DNA from: Mediterraneibacter glycyrrhizinilyticus
GTDB lineage: Bacteria; Bacillota; Clostridia; Lachnospirales; Lachnospiraceae
Length of the DNA: 64,000 nucleotides
Direction of reading: 5' to 3'
NCBI RefSeq assembly: GCF_016902345.1
Contig: NZ_JACJLR010000006.1
Location: 1-64,000, forward strand
Shown piece after piece: positions 25,664 to 34,877 of this stretch. The position numbers were made by a program, and so were the translations under genes. The notes below the pieces were generated by a model. The model saw only the letters and a program-made list of their open reading frames with translations, made no database searches and had not been told where the DNA came from. How positions within the stretch are numbered: the first letter of the stretch is position 1; every line of letters starts with the position of its first letter.

Positions 25664-25882
25664 TTAGATAAAGATCTCGCAGTCGTCTTCCACTTTCTTG
25701 CAGTTTTTCAGGACCTCTTTCATAACGGTCTTCGCATCCTGTCCCTCTTCAAACTCAACATTCATCTTGAGCGTCATAAAGTTTACTACTGCGTCCTTCA
25801 CTCCTGCTGTATTCTTCGCAGCCTGCTCCATCTTGTTCGCACAGTTTGCACAGTCAACATCGATCTTATACGTCTTTTTCAT
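25664..25882 (-). CDS. Heavy-metal-associated (HMA) domain protein, metallochaperone
   Basis: A 72-residue single HMA (ferredoxin-like) domain. The metal site is the DCANCANK motif (CxxC, residues 10-17) in the first loop; DAVVNFMTLKMNVEFEEG is the typical second half. It probably delivers or senses Zn/Cd for the P-ATPase, which lacks its own N-terminal HMA domain. The acidic C terminus with an additional Cys (EDDCEIFI) may provide a further ligand. The ATG at 25882 follows AGGAG. The gene is divergent from the ArsR gene and upstream of the ATPase gene. Confidence 0.88.
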   Translation of the reverse strand: MKKTYKIDVDCANCANKMEQAAKNTAGVKDAVVNFMTLKMNVEFEEGQDAKTVMKEVLKNCKKVEDDCEIFI

Positions 25883-25903
25883 CTCTTTTGCTCCTTTTGA
25901 TTA

Positions 25904-25950
25904 AACAATTATTTAATTGTTGACTATAATGTACTTCAGATCTTATAATA
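25904..25950. promoter_or_regulatory. Divergent control region of the metal-resistance locus
   Basis: AACAATTATTTAATTGTT at 25904-25921 is a perfect 18-bp palindrome, typical in form for ArsR/SmtB operators. It touches the -35 of the plus-strand arsR promoter (TTGACT 25921-25926, 18-bp spacer, TATAAT 25945-25950) and lies in the leader of the minus-strand HMA gene. Confidence 0.7.
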
Positions 25951-26015
25951 AGTCAATAGAAATGCCAGCGGTTTTACCGTTTGGGCGAAAACTATTTCCG
26001 ATTGGAGCAATTGTT

Positions 26016-26381
26016 ATGGAAGAGAAAAAACTGCCGCATGATCACGGCCAGAAAAATGAAGAAAAAATAAGAGAACATATGCCTGGTGAAAATGAGATCG
26101 CCGGGGTCTCCGAAGCAATGAAGCAGCTTGGGGATCCGAGCCGCCTCCGCATCTTCTGGCTCCTGTGCCACTGCGAGGAATGTGTGCTCAACATCGCGTC
26201 CATCGTTAACATGAGCAGTCCCGCCGTGTCCCATCATCTCCGCCTGCTCAAAAGCAGCGGACTGATCGTGAGCCGCCGCGAAGGGAAAGAGATGTATTAC
26301 CGCACAGCAGATACAGAACTTGCTCAGGTGCTTCACCATACGATCGAGAAACTCGGCAGGATCACCTGTCCGAAAGAATGA
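26016..26381 (+). CDS. ArsR/SmtB-family metal-responsive repressor
   Basis: A 121-residue winged-helix repressor. The N terminus is His/Glu rich (EEKKLPHDHGQ), the DNA-binding region reads VLNIASIVNMSSPAVSHHLRLLKSSGLIVSRREGKEMYYRT, and the preceding helix has LLCHCEECVLNI, whose Cys residues match the alpha3N-type thiol site of CadC-like sensors. The C-terminal LAQVLHHTIEKLG could supply an alpha5 zinc site. It most likely represses the HMA and P-ATPase genes until Zn, Cd or Pb binds. The start at 26016 follows GGAG with eight bases between; the longer frame upstream runs through the promoter. Confidence 0.88.
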   Translation: MEEKKLPHDHGQKNEEKIREHMPGENEIAGVSEAMKQLGDPSRLRIFWLLCHCEECVLNIASIVNMSSPAVSHHLRLLKSSGLIVSRREGKEMYYRTADTELAQVLHHTIEKLGRITCPKE

Positions 26382-26400
26382 CATTGTTAAAATATCAACA

Positions 26401-26455
26401 GGTGCCGTGTACTTTTTAAAAAGTGTCAGGCACTTTTTAAAAAGTACACGGCACC
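26401..26455. repeat. Perfect 25-bp inverted repeat (palindromic repeat element)
   Basis: Bases 26401-26425 and 26431-26455 are perfect inverted copies around TCAGG. Each arm holds GTACTTTTTAAAAAGTG, itself nearly self-complementary, so several foldings are possible. It lies 19 bases after the arsR stop. It has the form of a dispersed palindromic (REP-like) sequence; a role as terminator is possible but there is no T-run at its end. Confidence 0.8.
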
Positions 26456-26502
26456 GATTGCAAGCGTTTTCAGAATATTCAGAAATTCGAGGTTAAAGTC
26501 AT

Positions 26503-27498
26503 ATGGAAAAGAAATGTATTCAGGAAATTTTAAACAGACTTGCCGACGTCCCCTTTGGAAAGTGTCTGAGCATCCGGCATTCAGCCGGCAGCGATACGCC
26601 CTTCTCTGAATGCAGCGGACAGGGGCTCCCTGCTGACGCCAGGCTGAAGATCATCACTTACGAGCTCTATCCCGGCATTGAGATCTCCTACAACTATTTT
26701 CAGGCGGAACGCTTTCCCTTCCACCACTGTCACCGTTCTTCCGCCCTGGCGGTGGACCACTGCTGCCGGGGACGCATCGGATGGGAAATGAGCGGAGGAC
26801 TGAGCCTGTACCTGGGAAGCGGGGACCTTTCCTTTCACATGAACACCGGCTGCGCAGATTCGCTGATCACCCTTCCGCTGGGTTACTACGAAGGTCTTTC
26901 CCTGACTCTGGACATTGACATCCTGATGGAACAGCCCCCGGAGCTCATCCGGGAAGCAGGCATTGATGTCAGAAAGCTCAGCCACAGGTTCTGCAGGAAT
27001 GGAACTGTGTCCGCGCTTCCCGCAAGCAGCCATATCGAGCACATTTTCTCCGAGGTATATCACCTCCCGGAAAAGATGATCCTCCCCTATCTGAAACTGA
27101 AATGCCAGGAACTCCTCCTGTTCCTTGACATGACAGGGCCTGCAGAGACAAAGCCGCTGGACCCTTATTATTCCGGACAGATCGAGATCATACGCCGGAT
27201 CCATGCACAGCTCACAGAAGACCTTACACGGCGCTATACCATAGACGAACTTTCCCGCCAGTACCGGATCAACACTTCGGCGCTGAAATCTATCTTCAAG
27301 TCTGTCTACGGGATGCCGGTTGCCTCTTACATGAAACATTACAGGATCCTGCGGGCAGCAGAGATGTTAAGGGACGGCTCTTCAAATATCTCGGAAGCAG
27401 CCCATGCGGTGGGATATGAGAGTCAGAGCAAATTTTCTTCTGCATTTAAGGATATCATGGATGTCCTTCCAACAGAATACAGAAAGCAGCACGGATGA
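26503..27498 (+). CDS. AraC-family transcriptional regulator
   Basis: A 331-residue protein. The C terminus is a two-part AraC DNA-binding domain: RYTIDELSRQYRINTSALKSIFKSVYG (about residues 246-272) and SNISEAAHAVGYESQSKFSSAFKDIMDVLPTEYRK (about 297-328). The N-terminal 230 residues have no named domain that I can recognise; relatives often occur near ABC transporters or siderophore genes. Here the next genes do not give a target: a metal-resistance cluster lies before it and a cell-wall carboxypeptidase, convergent, after it. The ATG at 26503 is preceded by a weak GAGG. Its stop lies inside the terminator hairpin 27485-27521. Confidence 0.88.
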   Translation: MEKKCIQEILNRLADVPFGKCLSIRHSAGSDTPFSECSGQGLPADARLKIITYELYPGIEISYNYFQAERFPFHHCHRSSALAVDHCCRGRIGWEMSGGLSLYLGSGDLSFHMNTGCADSLITLPLGYYEGLSLTLDIDILMEQPPELIREAGIDVRKLSHRFCRNGTVSALPASSHIEHIFSEVYHLPEKMILPYLKLKCQELLLFLDMTGPAETKPLDPYYSGQIEIIRRIHAQLTEDLTRRYTIDELSRQYRINTSALKSIFKSVYGMPVASYMKHYRILRAAEMLRDGSSNISEAAHAVGYESQSKFSSAFKDIMDVLPTEYRKQHG

Positions 27499-27521
27499 GC
27501 ATTGTGTCCGTGCTGCTTTTT
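27485..27521. terminator. Terminator overlapping the end of the AraC gene
   Basis: AGCAGCACGGA (27485-27495) pairs with TCCGTGCTGCT, followed by TTTT; the stop codon lies in the loop. Symmetric enough to serve the convergent carboxypeptidase gene as well. Confidence 0.85.
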
Positions 27522-27528
27522 GTAACGT

Positions 27529-29061
27529 CTATCTTTTCCTTCTCTGCGCCGTCCCCCGGCTTCCGGATGTTCCTGCGCCTGGTCCCTGCCTGTTCCTGCT
27601 CTGCTGTATCTGATTCGTTCTTCCTGCTCTGCGCCGTCTTGCCCTGCGTCTTCTTCGTCGCTGGATCTGACGGTATTTCAGTACCGCAAAAAGTACCGCG
27701 AACAGGATAACAGCTGCTACTGCAATTCCGATAATCAGTTTTGCGAGAAATGGAAATGTATCCTTTTCTGTATTATTCTCTGAAACCCGCACATTTCCAT
27801 CTGTCCCCTGTGTCTGGGCCGTAACATAGTCCCTTGTCAGTACCACATCCGCGCTTCCCACATTCTGCCCCTGATATGTATATGTCACTGTTCCGGTATG
27901 ATTCTGTGTATCTGTGATCTCGATCTTCGAATCCAGATCAGCAAACTCTGTTCCGGTCGGGAGCACAACATAGGAATCCATCTCCGTGTACGCCTCGATC
28001 CCCTCCGGTTTTTCCTGCTCGCTCAACATCACTTTTTCAAAATTATCAAATGCATAATCAAACATTGCTCTTGTATCTGCATATGCATCGTTTCCAAAAT
28101 CATAAAGCACCACCGCAGCAAGCTGAAGATCTCCGTTGTCTGCCATGGTCACAAGGGTCGTGCGCGCCTGATCTGTGTATCCAGTCTTTCCTCCGGTACA
28201 GTATTCATAATAATAGCTGTTTCCCGGCCAAAGCATCTTATGGTTCTGCTGAAAGACTCTGTCTTCCTTCACAAGATTGGTCGGTCCGATGGTATAACTG
28301 AGTGTCTGAACGATCTCTCTGAATTTTTCGAACTGATAGACCTCAGATGCGATCACTGCCATATCATGTGCAGTCGTATAATGTTCCGGATCGTGGAGTC
28401 CATTGGCGTTCATCCAGTGGGAATTCGTACACCCGATCTCCGCGGCACGGTCATTCATCTTCTGGATGAATGTATCATAATCGCCGCCCATGAGCCGGCC
28501 CACATTTTCTGCGACCGCATAGGACACTTCGTTTGCTGAGGCAAGAAGAATCCCATAGAGTGCATCCTCCATGCTCAGGATCTCCCCGGGGGTCATTCCG
28601 ATGCTGGCATCACCCGGCTCCATAAAAGCAATACTGTCGTCAGAGAACAATACTTCATCCGTAAGCTCTGAGTTTTCCAGTGCGACCAGTGTGGTGAGCA
28701 GTTTGGTTATACTTGCGGGATAATGTTTCACATCTGCCTGTTTCCCATACAGTACCGCCCCTGTGTTCATCTCCATTATGATCGCTGAATCCGCATAGAC
28801 AGCGGGACCCTGGGGCCATCCCTCCAGACCGTTCGTATCCGGCTGAATCTCATATCCTGTCTGGCGTTCTTTCTCCCGCTCAGCTTCCGGATCATCTGCC
28901 GTAAGGATCGCCGTTCCGTCTTTTATTCCACCTGTCTGCGCAGTTTCCCCCGTCTCTTCTGTCGCATCCGTCCCCTCTTCCGCCAACGCTGTTCCGGCAG
29001 GAAAAGAAAACAACACAGCGGCAAGGATCGCTGCCAGAAAACGTTTCCCGCTTTTTTCCAT
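27529..29061 (-). CDS. dacA: D-alanyl-D-alanine carboxypeptidase (S11, DacA/PBP5-like)
   Basis: About 510 residues. A signal peptide (FLAAILAAVLFSFPAGTALAEE) is followed by a Thr/Glu-rich linker and a serine peptidase S11 domain with the three penicillin-binding motifs: YPASITKLLT (SxxK, about 114-123), SANEVSYA (SxN, about 176-183) and GGKTGYT (KTG, about 289-295). It trims pentapeptide stems in the wall. After the beta-rich C domain there is one membrane helix (LIIGIAVAAVILFAVLFAVL) and an extremely basic tail (QRRRRRRARRRRAG), so it is anchored by a true transmembrane segment instead of the amphipathic helix of PBP5. Start at the ATG 29061, six bases after GGAGG. Confidence 0.92.
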   Translation of the reverse strand: MEKSGKRFLAAILAAVLFSFPAGTALAEEGTDATEETGETAQTGGIKDGTAILTADDPEAEREKERQTGYEIQPDTNGLEGWPQGPAVYADSAIIMEMNTGAVLYGKQADVKHYPASITKLLTTLVALENSELTDEVLFSDDSIAFMEPGDASIGMTPGEILSMEDALYGILLASANEVSYAVAENVGRLMGGDYDTFIQKMNDRAAEIGCTNSHWMNANGLHDPEHYTTAHDMAVIASEVYQFEKFREIVQTLSYTIGPTNLVKEDRVFQQNHKMLWPGNSYYYEYCTGGKTGYTDQARTTLVTMADNGDLQLAAVVLYDFGNDAYADTRAMFDYAFDNFEKVMLSEQEKPEGIEAYTEMDSYVVLPTGTEFADLDSKIEITDTQNHTGTVTYTYQGQNVGSADVVLTRDYVTAQTQGTDGNVRVSENNTEKDTFPFLAKLIIGIAVAAVILFAVLFAVLKYRQIQRRRRRRARRRRAGRTNQIQQSRNRQGPGAGTSGSRGTAQRRKR

Positions 29062-29149
29062 ACTCACCCTCCAGGATCATATATTTTCATTTACAAAGAC
29101 TTCCTTTGCCCTGTATCCCCCGTACAGGTCTGTTTTTTATAACAGAATA

Positions 29150-29197
29150 AAAGCCTCTTATGGCATGAAAATATCATAGCACATATGAGGCTCTTTT
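29150..29197. terminator. Hairpin between sucrose hydrolase and dacA
   Basis: AAGCCTCTTATG pairs with CATATGAGGCTC over the ends, followed by TTTT on the plus strand and TTTTAT on the minus strand. It probably ends the sucrose operon transcript before the dacA promoter. Confidence 0.6.
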
Positions 29198-29223
29198 AAA
29201 ATCTTTAATTCTCAGATTCTTCG

Positions 29224-29316
29224 ACTATTTGCACTCTCCATAGGACGAACGCCCTCATCGGGAAGGTGCTGCAAAGCAGCGGATTCGGGCTGCACGGCTG
29301 AACTGCTGCAAATAGT
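29224..29316 (+). repeat. Structured repeat related to the 2.3-2.5 kb tandem repeat
   Basis: The ends ACTATTTGCA (29224-29233) and TGCAAATAGT (29307-29316) pair perfectly. Inside, CCATAGGACGAACGCCC and GCGGATTCGGGCTGCACGG match the conserved ends of the repeat at 2310-2509 (read on its minus strand), and the variable middle holds a GCTGC-AAA-GCAGC hairpin. No reading frame accounts for it. Confidence 0.65.
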
Positions 29317-29344
29317 TTCCTCCCGGTGCCGCCCGGACGGCTTT

Positions 29345-30808
29345 TTATTCTGTCGGAAATTCAGAGGACATTCCTATCGAATGAAGTGCGATCTCTGCGC
29401 CCTCCGATCTAACATCGATCTCATATCTCCCGGGATAATACCGTGTCGAGAATACCGTCTCCCCGCCGTTCACAAACACTTCCACCGATGAGACGTCCCC
29501 CAGGATCTTCACATCCGTGATCTTCTCCATCTCTTTGTACCGGATCCCTCTTCCCCCGGAAACAGAATCCTTCGCCCGGTCTGAAAACCGCATCTCAAAC
29601 CTGCCATCCCGGTATTCCAGGATCAGCTCTTCTCCCAGCACCGCACGGAACGAATTGTCCCGGATCTCCGTGATATCAACTTCATAGACCGGATCTCCAT
29701 TTCTCTCCAGGCGGCCTGCTGCCGTTTCAATGAGCTGTTTCTTCTCCTCCAGCTCCCGCACCGGTCTCTGGCAGACGATCCCGTTCCTCACGAACACTTC
29801 CCTTGGAAATGTAAAGCAGTGCTGCCATCCCGCTTCGATCGTCAGGTTGGTATACTCCTCGCAGTCCGGCATCCCCATCCAGCCGATCTGGATCCTCCTG
29901 CCGTCTTCTGTCTCAAAACTCTGGGGAGCATAATAATCAAACCCGTAGTCCCACAGGTGGTAGTCCGACAGACTGTACTCTCCCAGGATATCGCCATCGA
30001 GGAGGAAATATCCTGACTGGTATACATTTCTGTCCTTCCACTCTTCTCCTGTAAGTCCCTGGACGGATGCGGAAAAGATCTTCGCGCCGTCCGCTTCAAA
30101 ATAATCCGGGCACTCCCACATATATCCGAAGGGTTTCTCCGTCTCCACGCGGCTGTGGAAAGCCCAGTTCACTTTATCCTGTGACCGGAAAATGATCCCC
30201 TGTCCCACATCTTCCTTTGTCCTTGCGCCCTGGAGCATGTAGTAGACATCATCCTGTTTCCAGACCTTCGGATCCCTGACGTGGAGGGACAGATCCGCAG
30301 GATAATCGCTGTTTCTCATAAGAAGCTGCTTTCTGCTGAAATGCTCTCCGTCCGGACTGGTCACCAGGACTGTGTTCGCCTCCCGCCCGGTATTGATGTA
30401 GTCGTAGTCATCCCGATCTTCCAGTTTTACATTTCCGGTATAGTACAGATACATCTCTCCGCCTTCAATAAAGGCACATCCGGAGTAGACTCCGCTGCAG
30501 TCAAAGGGCTGATCCGGATAGAGCATCGCTCCCCTGTATTCCCAGTCGATCATATCCCGGCTGATATAATGTCCCCACAGCTTCACGCCGCCCTCCGGGT
30601 CAAACGGAGAATACTGGAAAAAAGCATGGAATATGCCGTCCTTCTGGCACAGACCGTTGGGGTCGTTCAGCCAGCCAACGGGAGGCATCAGGTGAAGTTT
30701 CTGGCGAAATCCCGTCTGCGCTCCCTTATCTCCTGCTGCTGCATTTTCCTCAAACGCTTTTTCCGCCGTCTCTGTCAGTTTTTTCAGATCATTCGTCAAT
30801 GCGCTCAT
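29345..30808 (-). CDS. scrB: Sucrose-6-phosphate hydrolase (GH32)
   Basis: A 487-residue GH32 enzyme. GWLNDPNGLCQKDG carries the nucleophile Asp (about residues 41-54), SLHVRDPKVWKQ the RDP motif (about 172-183), and YMWECPDYF the acid/base Glu (about 225-233); the C-terminal beta-sandwich is complete. It splits sucrose-6-phosphate to glucose-6-phosphate and fructose in the cytoplasm. It begins 12 bases after the sucrose PTS gene, with AGGAGAG before the ATG, and forms an operon with it. Confidence 0.94.
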   Translation of the reverse strand: MSALTNDLKKLTETAEKAFEENAAAGDKGAQTGFRQKLHLMPPVGWLNDPNGLCQKDGIFHAFFQYSPFDPEGGVKLWGHYISRDMIDWEYRGAMLYPDQPFDCSGVYSGCAFIEGGEMYLYYTGNVKLEDRDDYDYINTGREANTVLVTSPDGEHFSRKQLLMRNSDYPADLSLHVRDPKVWKQDDVYYMLQGARTKEDVGQGIIFRSQDKVNWAFHSRVETEKPFGYMWECPDYFEADGAKIFSASVQGLTGEEWKDRNVYQSGYFLLDGDILGEYSLSDYHLWDYGFDYYAPQSFETEDGRRIQIGWMGMPDCEEYTNLTIEAGWQHCFTFPREVFVRNGIVCQRPVRELEEKKQLIETAAGRLERNGDPVYEVDITEIRDNSFRAVLGEELILEYRDGRFEMRFSDRAKDSVSGGRGIRYKEMEKITDVKILGDVSSVEVFVNGGETVFSTRYYPGRYEIDVRSEGAEIALHSIGMSSEFPTE

Positions 30809-30819
30809 AACACACTCTC

Positions 30820-32787
30820 CTATTTTGCGATCTCCATGATCCTGCCGCCTGCGGTCACTGCGCCGGGCTCTGCCTTTTCGACTTTTGTGAAGTCATCCGC
30901 ATTGGTCAGGATAAACATGGTCGTTGCAGGATATCCTGCCTCTTTTATCGTATCCAGATCCGCCTCGATGAGAACGTCCCCGGCATGTACTTTTTCTCCG
31001 TCAGAAACTTTCTTTGTGAATCCTCTGCCTTCCATCTTCACCGTATCAACCCCCACATGGATCAGGAGTTCTCCTCCTGCCTGTGTGGTAAGGCATACAG
31101 CGTGTCCGGTATCAAAGATATTGATCACTTCCCCGTCGCACGGCGCTACGATCCTTCCGTCAGACGGCTCAACTGCAACCGTGGTACCCAGCATCTCGGA
31201 TGCAAATGTGGGGTCACTCACCTCAGAGAGCGGAACCACATTCCCGTTGACCGGGCTTCCCAGGACTTCTTCCCTGACACTCTCCGCATCATTTTTATCT
31301 TCTTCCGGAGACGCCTGCTCATTCCCTTCTATCTGGTCCGCCTTCCCGTTTCCTTCCGCCGGAATCTCTGCCGGAGCATTCCCTGCCCCTGCTGCCGCTT
31401 CCTGAGGCGCCTGATCCTTATAAAGGATAAAGGAAAGCGCAAAGGCAACGCCTACCGCGATGACCATCTCAATCAGATACTGCACCGGCTGCTCGAGGCA
31501 GAGCAGGATACCGAAGATACCAGTCACACCGGTTCCCTTTGCTCCCAGGTGTACGATAGACGCATACAGAGCCCCGCATCCTCCACCGATACATCCTGCG
31601 ATGAACGGTTTGAAAAATCTCAGGTTCACACCGAAGATCGCCGGCTCCGTGATCCCCATGAATGCACTTAAGGATGACGGAAGCGCCAGTGATTTGATCT
31701 TTTTATCTTTTGATTTCAGTGCCACTGCAAGAGCTGCTGCTCCCTGCGCGATGTTTGCCGCGCTTGCCAGCGGCAGCCAGTATGTCACACCGTACTGGGC
31801 GATCTGTCCGATATCGATCGCCGTATACATCTGGTGAATGCCTGTCACGACCGTAGGCGCATACAGCGCACCCATGACGAGGCTTCCAAGACCGAACGGG
31901 AGAGTCAGAAGCCACTGGATCCCGTCCAGAATCGCGTTCTCAGCCCACACGAAGATCGGTCCGATGATGGATAATGTAAGATAACCTGTCACAAACACGC
32001 TGACCAGCGGTGTGACGAACAGATCCAGCACCTCCGGCACGATCTTGTGCAGTTTCTTCTCGATCACTGACAGGAGCCATACCGCGATGACGACAGGGAT
32101 GACATGCCCCTGATATCCCACCATGTCGATGTCATAGAGGCCGAAGAACACGGACTGTGTCTGCTGTACGCCTTCCGTTGCGACCGTATAGGCGTTCTGC
32201 AGAGACGGGTTGATCATGATCATACCGATGACCGCGCCCAGGTACGGATTCGCGCCGAATGCCTTTGCCGCAGAGAATGCGATCAGGATCTGCAGGAATG
32301 TATACGCCGTGTTGCTGAACAGATTTGCGAATGCATAGATGGAACTGCTGGTGTCCATATTGATAAATCCGTTGCTGATCATGAAATCCAGGGAGTTCAT
32401 GATCCCCATCAGGAAACCGCTCGCCACGATCGCCGGGATGATAGGCACAAAGATATCTCCCAGCAGCTTGATCGCCCGCATGAACACATTCTGCTTCTGC
32501 GCGGCCGCCTCCTTCGCCTCTGCTTTCGAGCTTGCCGTAATGCCTGCGATGGAGATAAACTCATCAAAAACCTTGTTTACTGTTCCTGTCCCGAGGATGA
32601 TCTGGAGCTGTCCGGATGCCTCGAACACGCCCTTGACTCCCTCCACGTTCTCTATGGCTGTCTTGTCTGCTTTGCTGTTATCCGCAATGACAAGGCGGAG
32701 CCTTGTTGCACAATGTGCGGCGGAAACGATATTCTTACCGCCCCCGACCTTATCCAGAATTTCCTGCGCGGTCTTTCTGTAATCCAT
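30820..32787 (-). CDS. PTS sucrose-type EIIBCA
   Basis: A 655-residue three-domain PTS permease. EIIB: SAAHCATRLRLVI with the phospho-Cys (about residue 26). EIIC: about ten membrane segments from residue 105 to 465, with FMGITEPAIFGVNLRF near the sugar site. A linker rich in Ala/Glu/Asn, then a glucose-type EIIA with GELLIHVGVDTVKMEG, whose His receives phosphate from HPr. All domains are complete. The adjacent sucrose-6-phosphate hydrolase and a LacI-type operator at its promoter support sucrose as substrate; other beta-fructosides or glucosides are possible. Confidence 0.93.
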   Translation of the reverse strand: MDYRKTAQEILDKVGGGKNIVSAAHCATRLRLVIADNSKADKTAIENVEGVKGVFEASGQLQIILGTGTVNKVFDEFISIAGITASSKAEAKEAAAQKQNVFMRAIKLLGDIFVPIIPAIVASGFLMGIMNSLDFMISNGFINMDTSSSIYAFANLFSNTAYTFLQILIAFSAAKAFGANPYLGAVIGMIMINPSLQNAYTVATEGVQQTQSVFFGLYDIDMVGYQGHVIPVVIAVWLLSVIEKKLHKIVPEVLDLFVTPLVSVFVTGYLTLSIIGPIFVWAENAILDGIQWLLTLPFGLGSLVMGALYAPTVVTGIHQMYTAIDIGQIAQYGVTYWLPLASAANIAQGAAALAVALKSKDKKIKSLALPSSLSAFMGITEPAIFGVNLRFFKPFIAGCIGGGCGALYASIVHLGAKGTGVTGIFGILLCLEQPVQYLIEMVIAVGVAFALSFILYKDQAPQEAAAGAGNAPAEIPAEGNGKADQIEGNEQASPEEDKNDAESVREEVLGSPVNGNVVPLSEVSDPTFASEMLGTTVAVEPSDGRIVAPCDGEVINIFDTGHAVCLTTQAGGELLIHVGVDTVKMEGRGFTKKVSDGEKVHAGDVLIEADLDTIKEAGYPATTMFILTNADDFTKVEKAEPGAVTAGGRIMEIAK

Positions 32788-32837
32788 GTTGACTCTCCTT
32801 TCCCTTTAGAAACCTTTTTGCATGAAATCATCTTTAT

Positions 32838-32895
32838 ATGTAATCGATTTCATATTTTCTACTAAAATAATATCTCCAGGGAGCAGATTTGTAAA
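32838..32895 (-). promoter_or_regulatory. Promoter and LacI-type operator of the sucrose operon
   Basis: On the minus strand TTTACA (32890-32895), 17-bp spacer and TATTAT (32867-32872). ATGAAATCGATTACAT (32838-32853) lies at the expected start; its near-perfect symmetry around CG is typical of LacI/GalR operators. The LacI-family protein at 38330-39418 is the likely ligand-responsive repressor. Confidence 0.7.
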
Positions 32896-33079
32896 GAGGG
32901 CATTTTTACCGATATTTTTTATTTTGTTTTGTATATTTTGCACTATTTATTGCCGTTTATGCGGTACTTCCACCATTTTCTCCCCGTGTACACATTATCC
33001 AAAAAGCCATAATAATAAGAAAACGATGTCACATTTTACAGATTCTCATCCCTCTCCGGATCAGGAAACAGTCTTTCCC

Positions 33080-34853
33080 TTATCTGAGTTCCGGAAAAAA
33101 TGATAAAAGAGACAGCGGAAATGCAGCTTTCATCCTTTCCGCCTTCTCTCCGGATGTAAAGATCACCATCACCGCCGTATCCTTTCCGGCTTTGCGGATC
33201 TCTTCCAGATCAGCTCCCACAAGTATATCGCCTTTTTTCACTTTCTGTCCGTCCCGTACCATCATCCGGAAACCGTTTCCGTTCATATCTACCGTATCGA
33301 TCCCGATGTGGATCAGGATCTCTGTCCCGTTCTCCGCCGTCATGCCGACCGCGTGTCCTGTCTCAAACGCCACGCCGATCGTGCCGTCCACAGGAGCTTT
33401 CACAGTTCCATCCACAGGTTCCACGGCGAATCCGTCGCCCAGAAGTTTCTGTGAGAATGTGGGGTCTTTTACTTCTTCCAGAGGGATCACCTTTCCGTTG
33501 ACCGGAGAAGACCGACACGACAAAGTACCAGAACAGCTGCCTTCCTTCATAAATGTACATCAGATAGGAAGGAAGCACCGCCAGCCCGTAGGAGTTGGAC
33601 TGGATGTTCAGGATCGAGAGGATCGCGGCGCCAAGCCCTGATGTACAAAGCATGATGATCAGCGGCTTTAAGTTGTATCTGAGCTGGATACCGAACAGCA
33701 CCGGCTCGCTGATCCCGAACAGCTGGGAGAGCATGGCGCCGATGCTTGTCTGGCGCACGCTTTCCTTCTTAGATTTCACGAAGAATGCGAGACAGGTTCC
33801 CACATTCGCGAATCCGTACATCGCGCAGAGAGTGATGACCGGATTGAACCCTGTATTTGCAAGAAGGGAGGTCTCGATCATCGTGTATGTGTGATGCAGA
33901 CCGGTGATGACCAGCAGCGGATATGTCGCTCCGATGATGAACCCTCCGATCCCCAGAGGCAGATGTACCAGCTTCTCCACGATATCCACAAGCCCCAGCT
34001 CGATCACATGCATCACCGGGCCGATTCCCAGGATCACGATCAGGAAGGTCACAAGCATGATCACAAAGGGCGTCATGATAAGATCCAGCGCGTTGGGCAT
34101 GACTTTGCGCAGTTTCTTCTCAAGGTTCGCGCCGATCAGTGCGGTCAGGATCGCGGTCAGCACGCTTCCCTGGCATCCGACAATGGGGATGACTCCGAAA
34201 GCCATCACCGCATCAACGCCGCTCTTCGGGTCTGCAACAGAATACGCATTCGGCAGGATCGGGGAGACCAGCATCAGCCCCAGAACGATCCCGATAACAG
34301 GAGTCCCGCCGAACACCTTAAACGCCGACCAGCAGATGATCGCCGGCAGGAAGGAAAACGCGGTCTCCGTGAGCACATTTACCAAAGTCACGATATAATC
34401 CGGGATCATCGCTGTGGATGCTCCGAAGAGCCCCAGCACATTGTCATTGAAGATACAGCCTTTGAGTCCCATGAACAATCCTGTCGCAGCGATCACCGGG
34501 ATGATCGGGATAAAGATATCTCCCAGGGTCCGCATCATCCACTTTACGCCCTTCTGCTGTTTCTTGACGATCTCGTCCTGTTCCTGCTTGGAGAGGGTCT
34601 TAAGCCCCATGCTCTCCATCTCGGCATATACTTTGTTTACGATCCCTGTTCCCAGGATGATCTGGTACTGTCCCGCATTGAATAATGTCCCTTTCACCAG
34701 CGGAATCTTCTCCAGCTTCTTCTCATCGATCTTATCCTTGTCTTTCACGATCAGTCTGAGCCTTGTGACACAGTGCGTCGCCGACATGATATTGTCTCTT
34801 CCCACGATCTCGATGATCCGGGAGGCAGCCTGTCTGTAATCTGTTCCTGCCAT
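33080..34853 (-). pseudogene. Damaged PTS EIIBCA of the sucrose/trehalose/beta-glucoside type
   Basis: The EIIB (SATHCVTRLRLIV) and almost all of EIIC are intact from 34853 down to about 33520. There the frame of EIIC (ending ...GRQLFWYFVVS) continues into unrelated residues, while the EIIA domain (SPVNGKVIPLEEV, ILIHIGIDTVDMNG with its His) continues in another frame to 33080. Compared with the intact paralogue at 30820, the end of EIIC and the interdomain linker are missing at the junction, so this is a deletion with frameshift rather than a single-base error. EIIA has no evident ribosome binding site of its own. The gene heads an operon with a GH13 enzyme and a HAD protein, so an alpha-glucoside such as trehalose was probably the original substrate. 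Confidence 0.8.
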
Positions 34854-34877
34854 TTTTTCTTCCTCCGTTTTCCTCTC

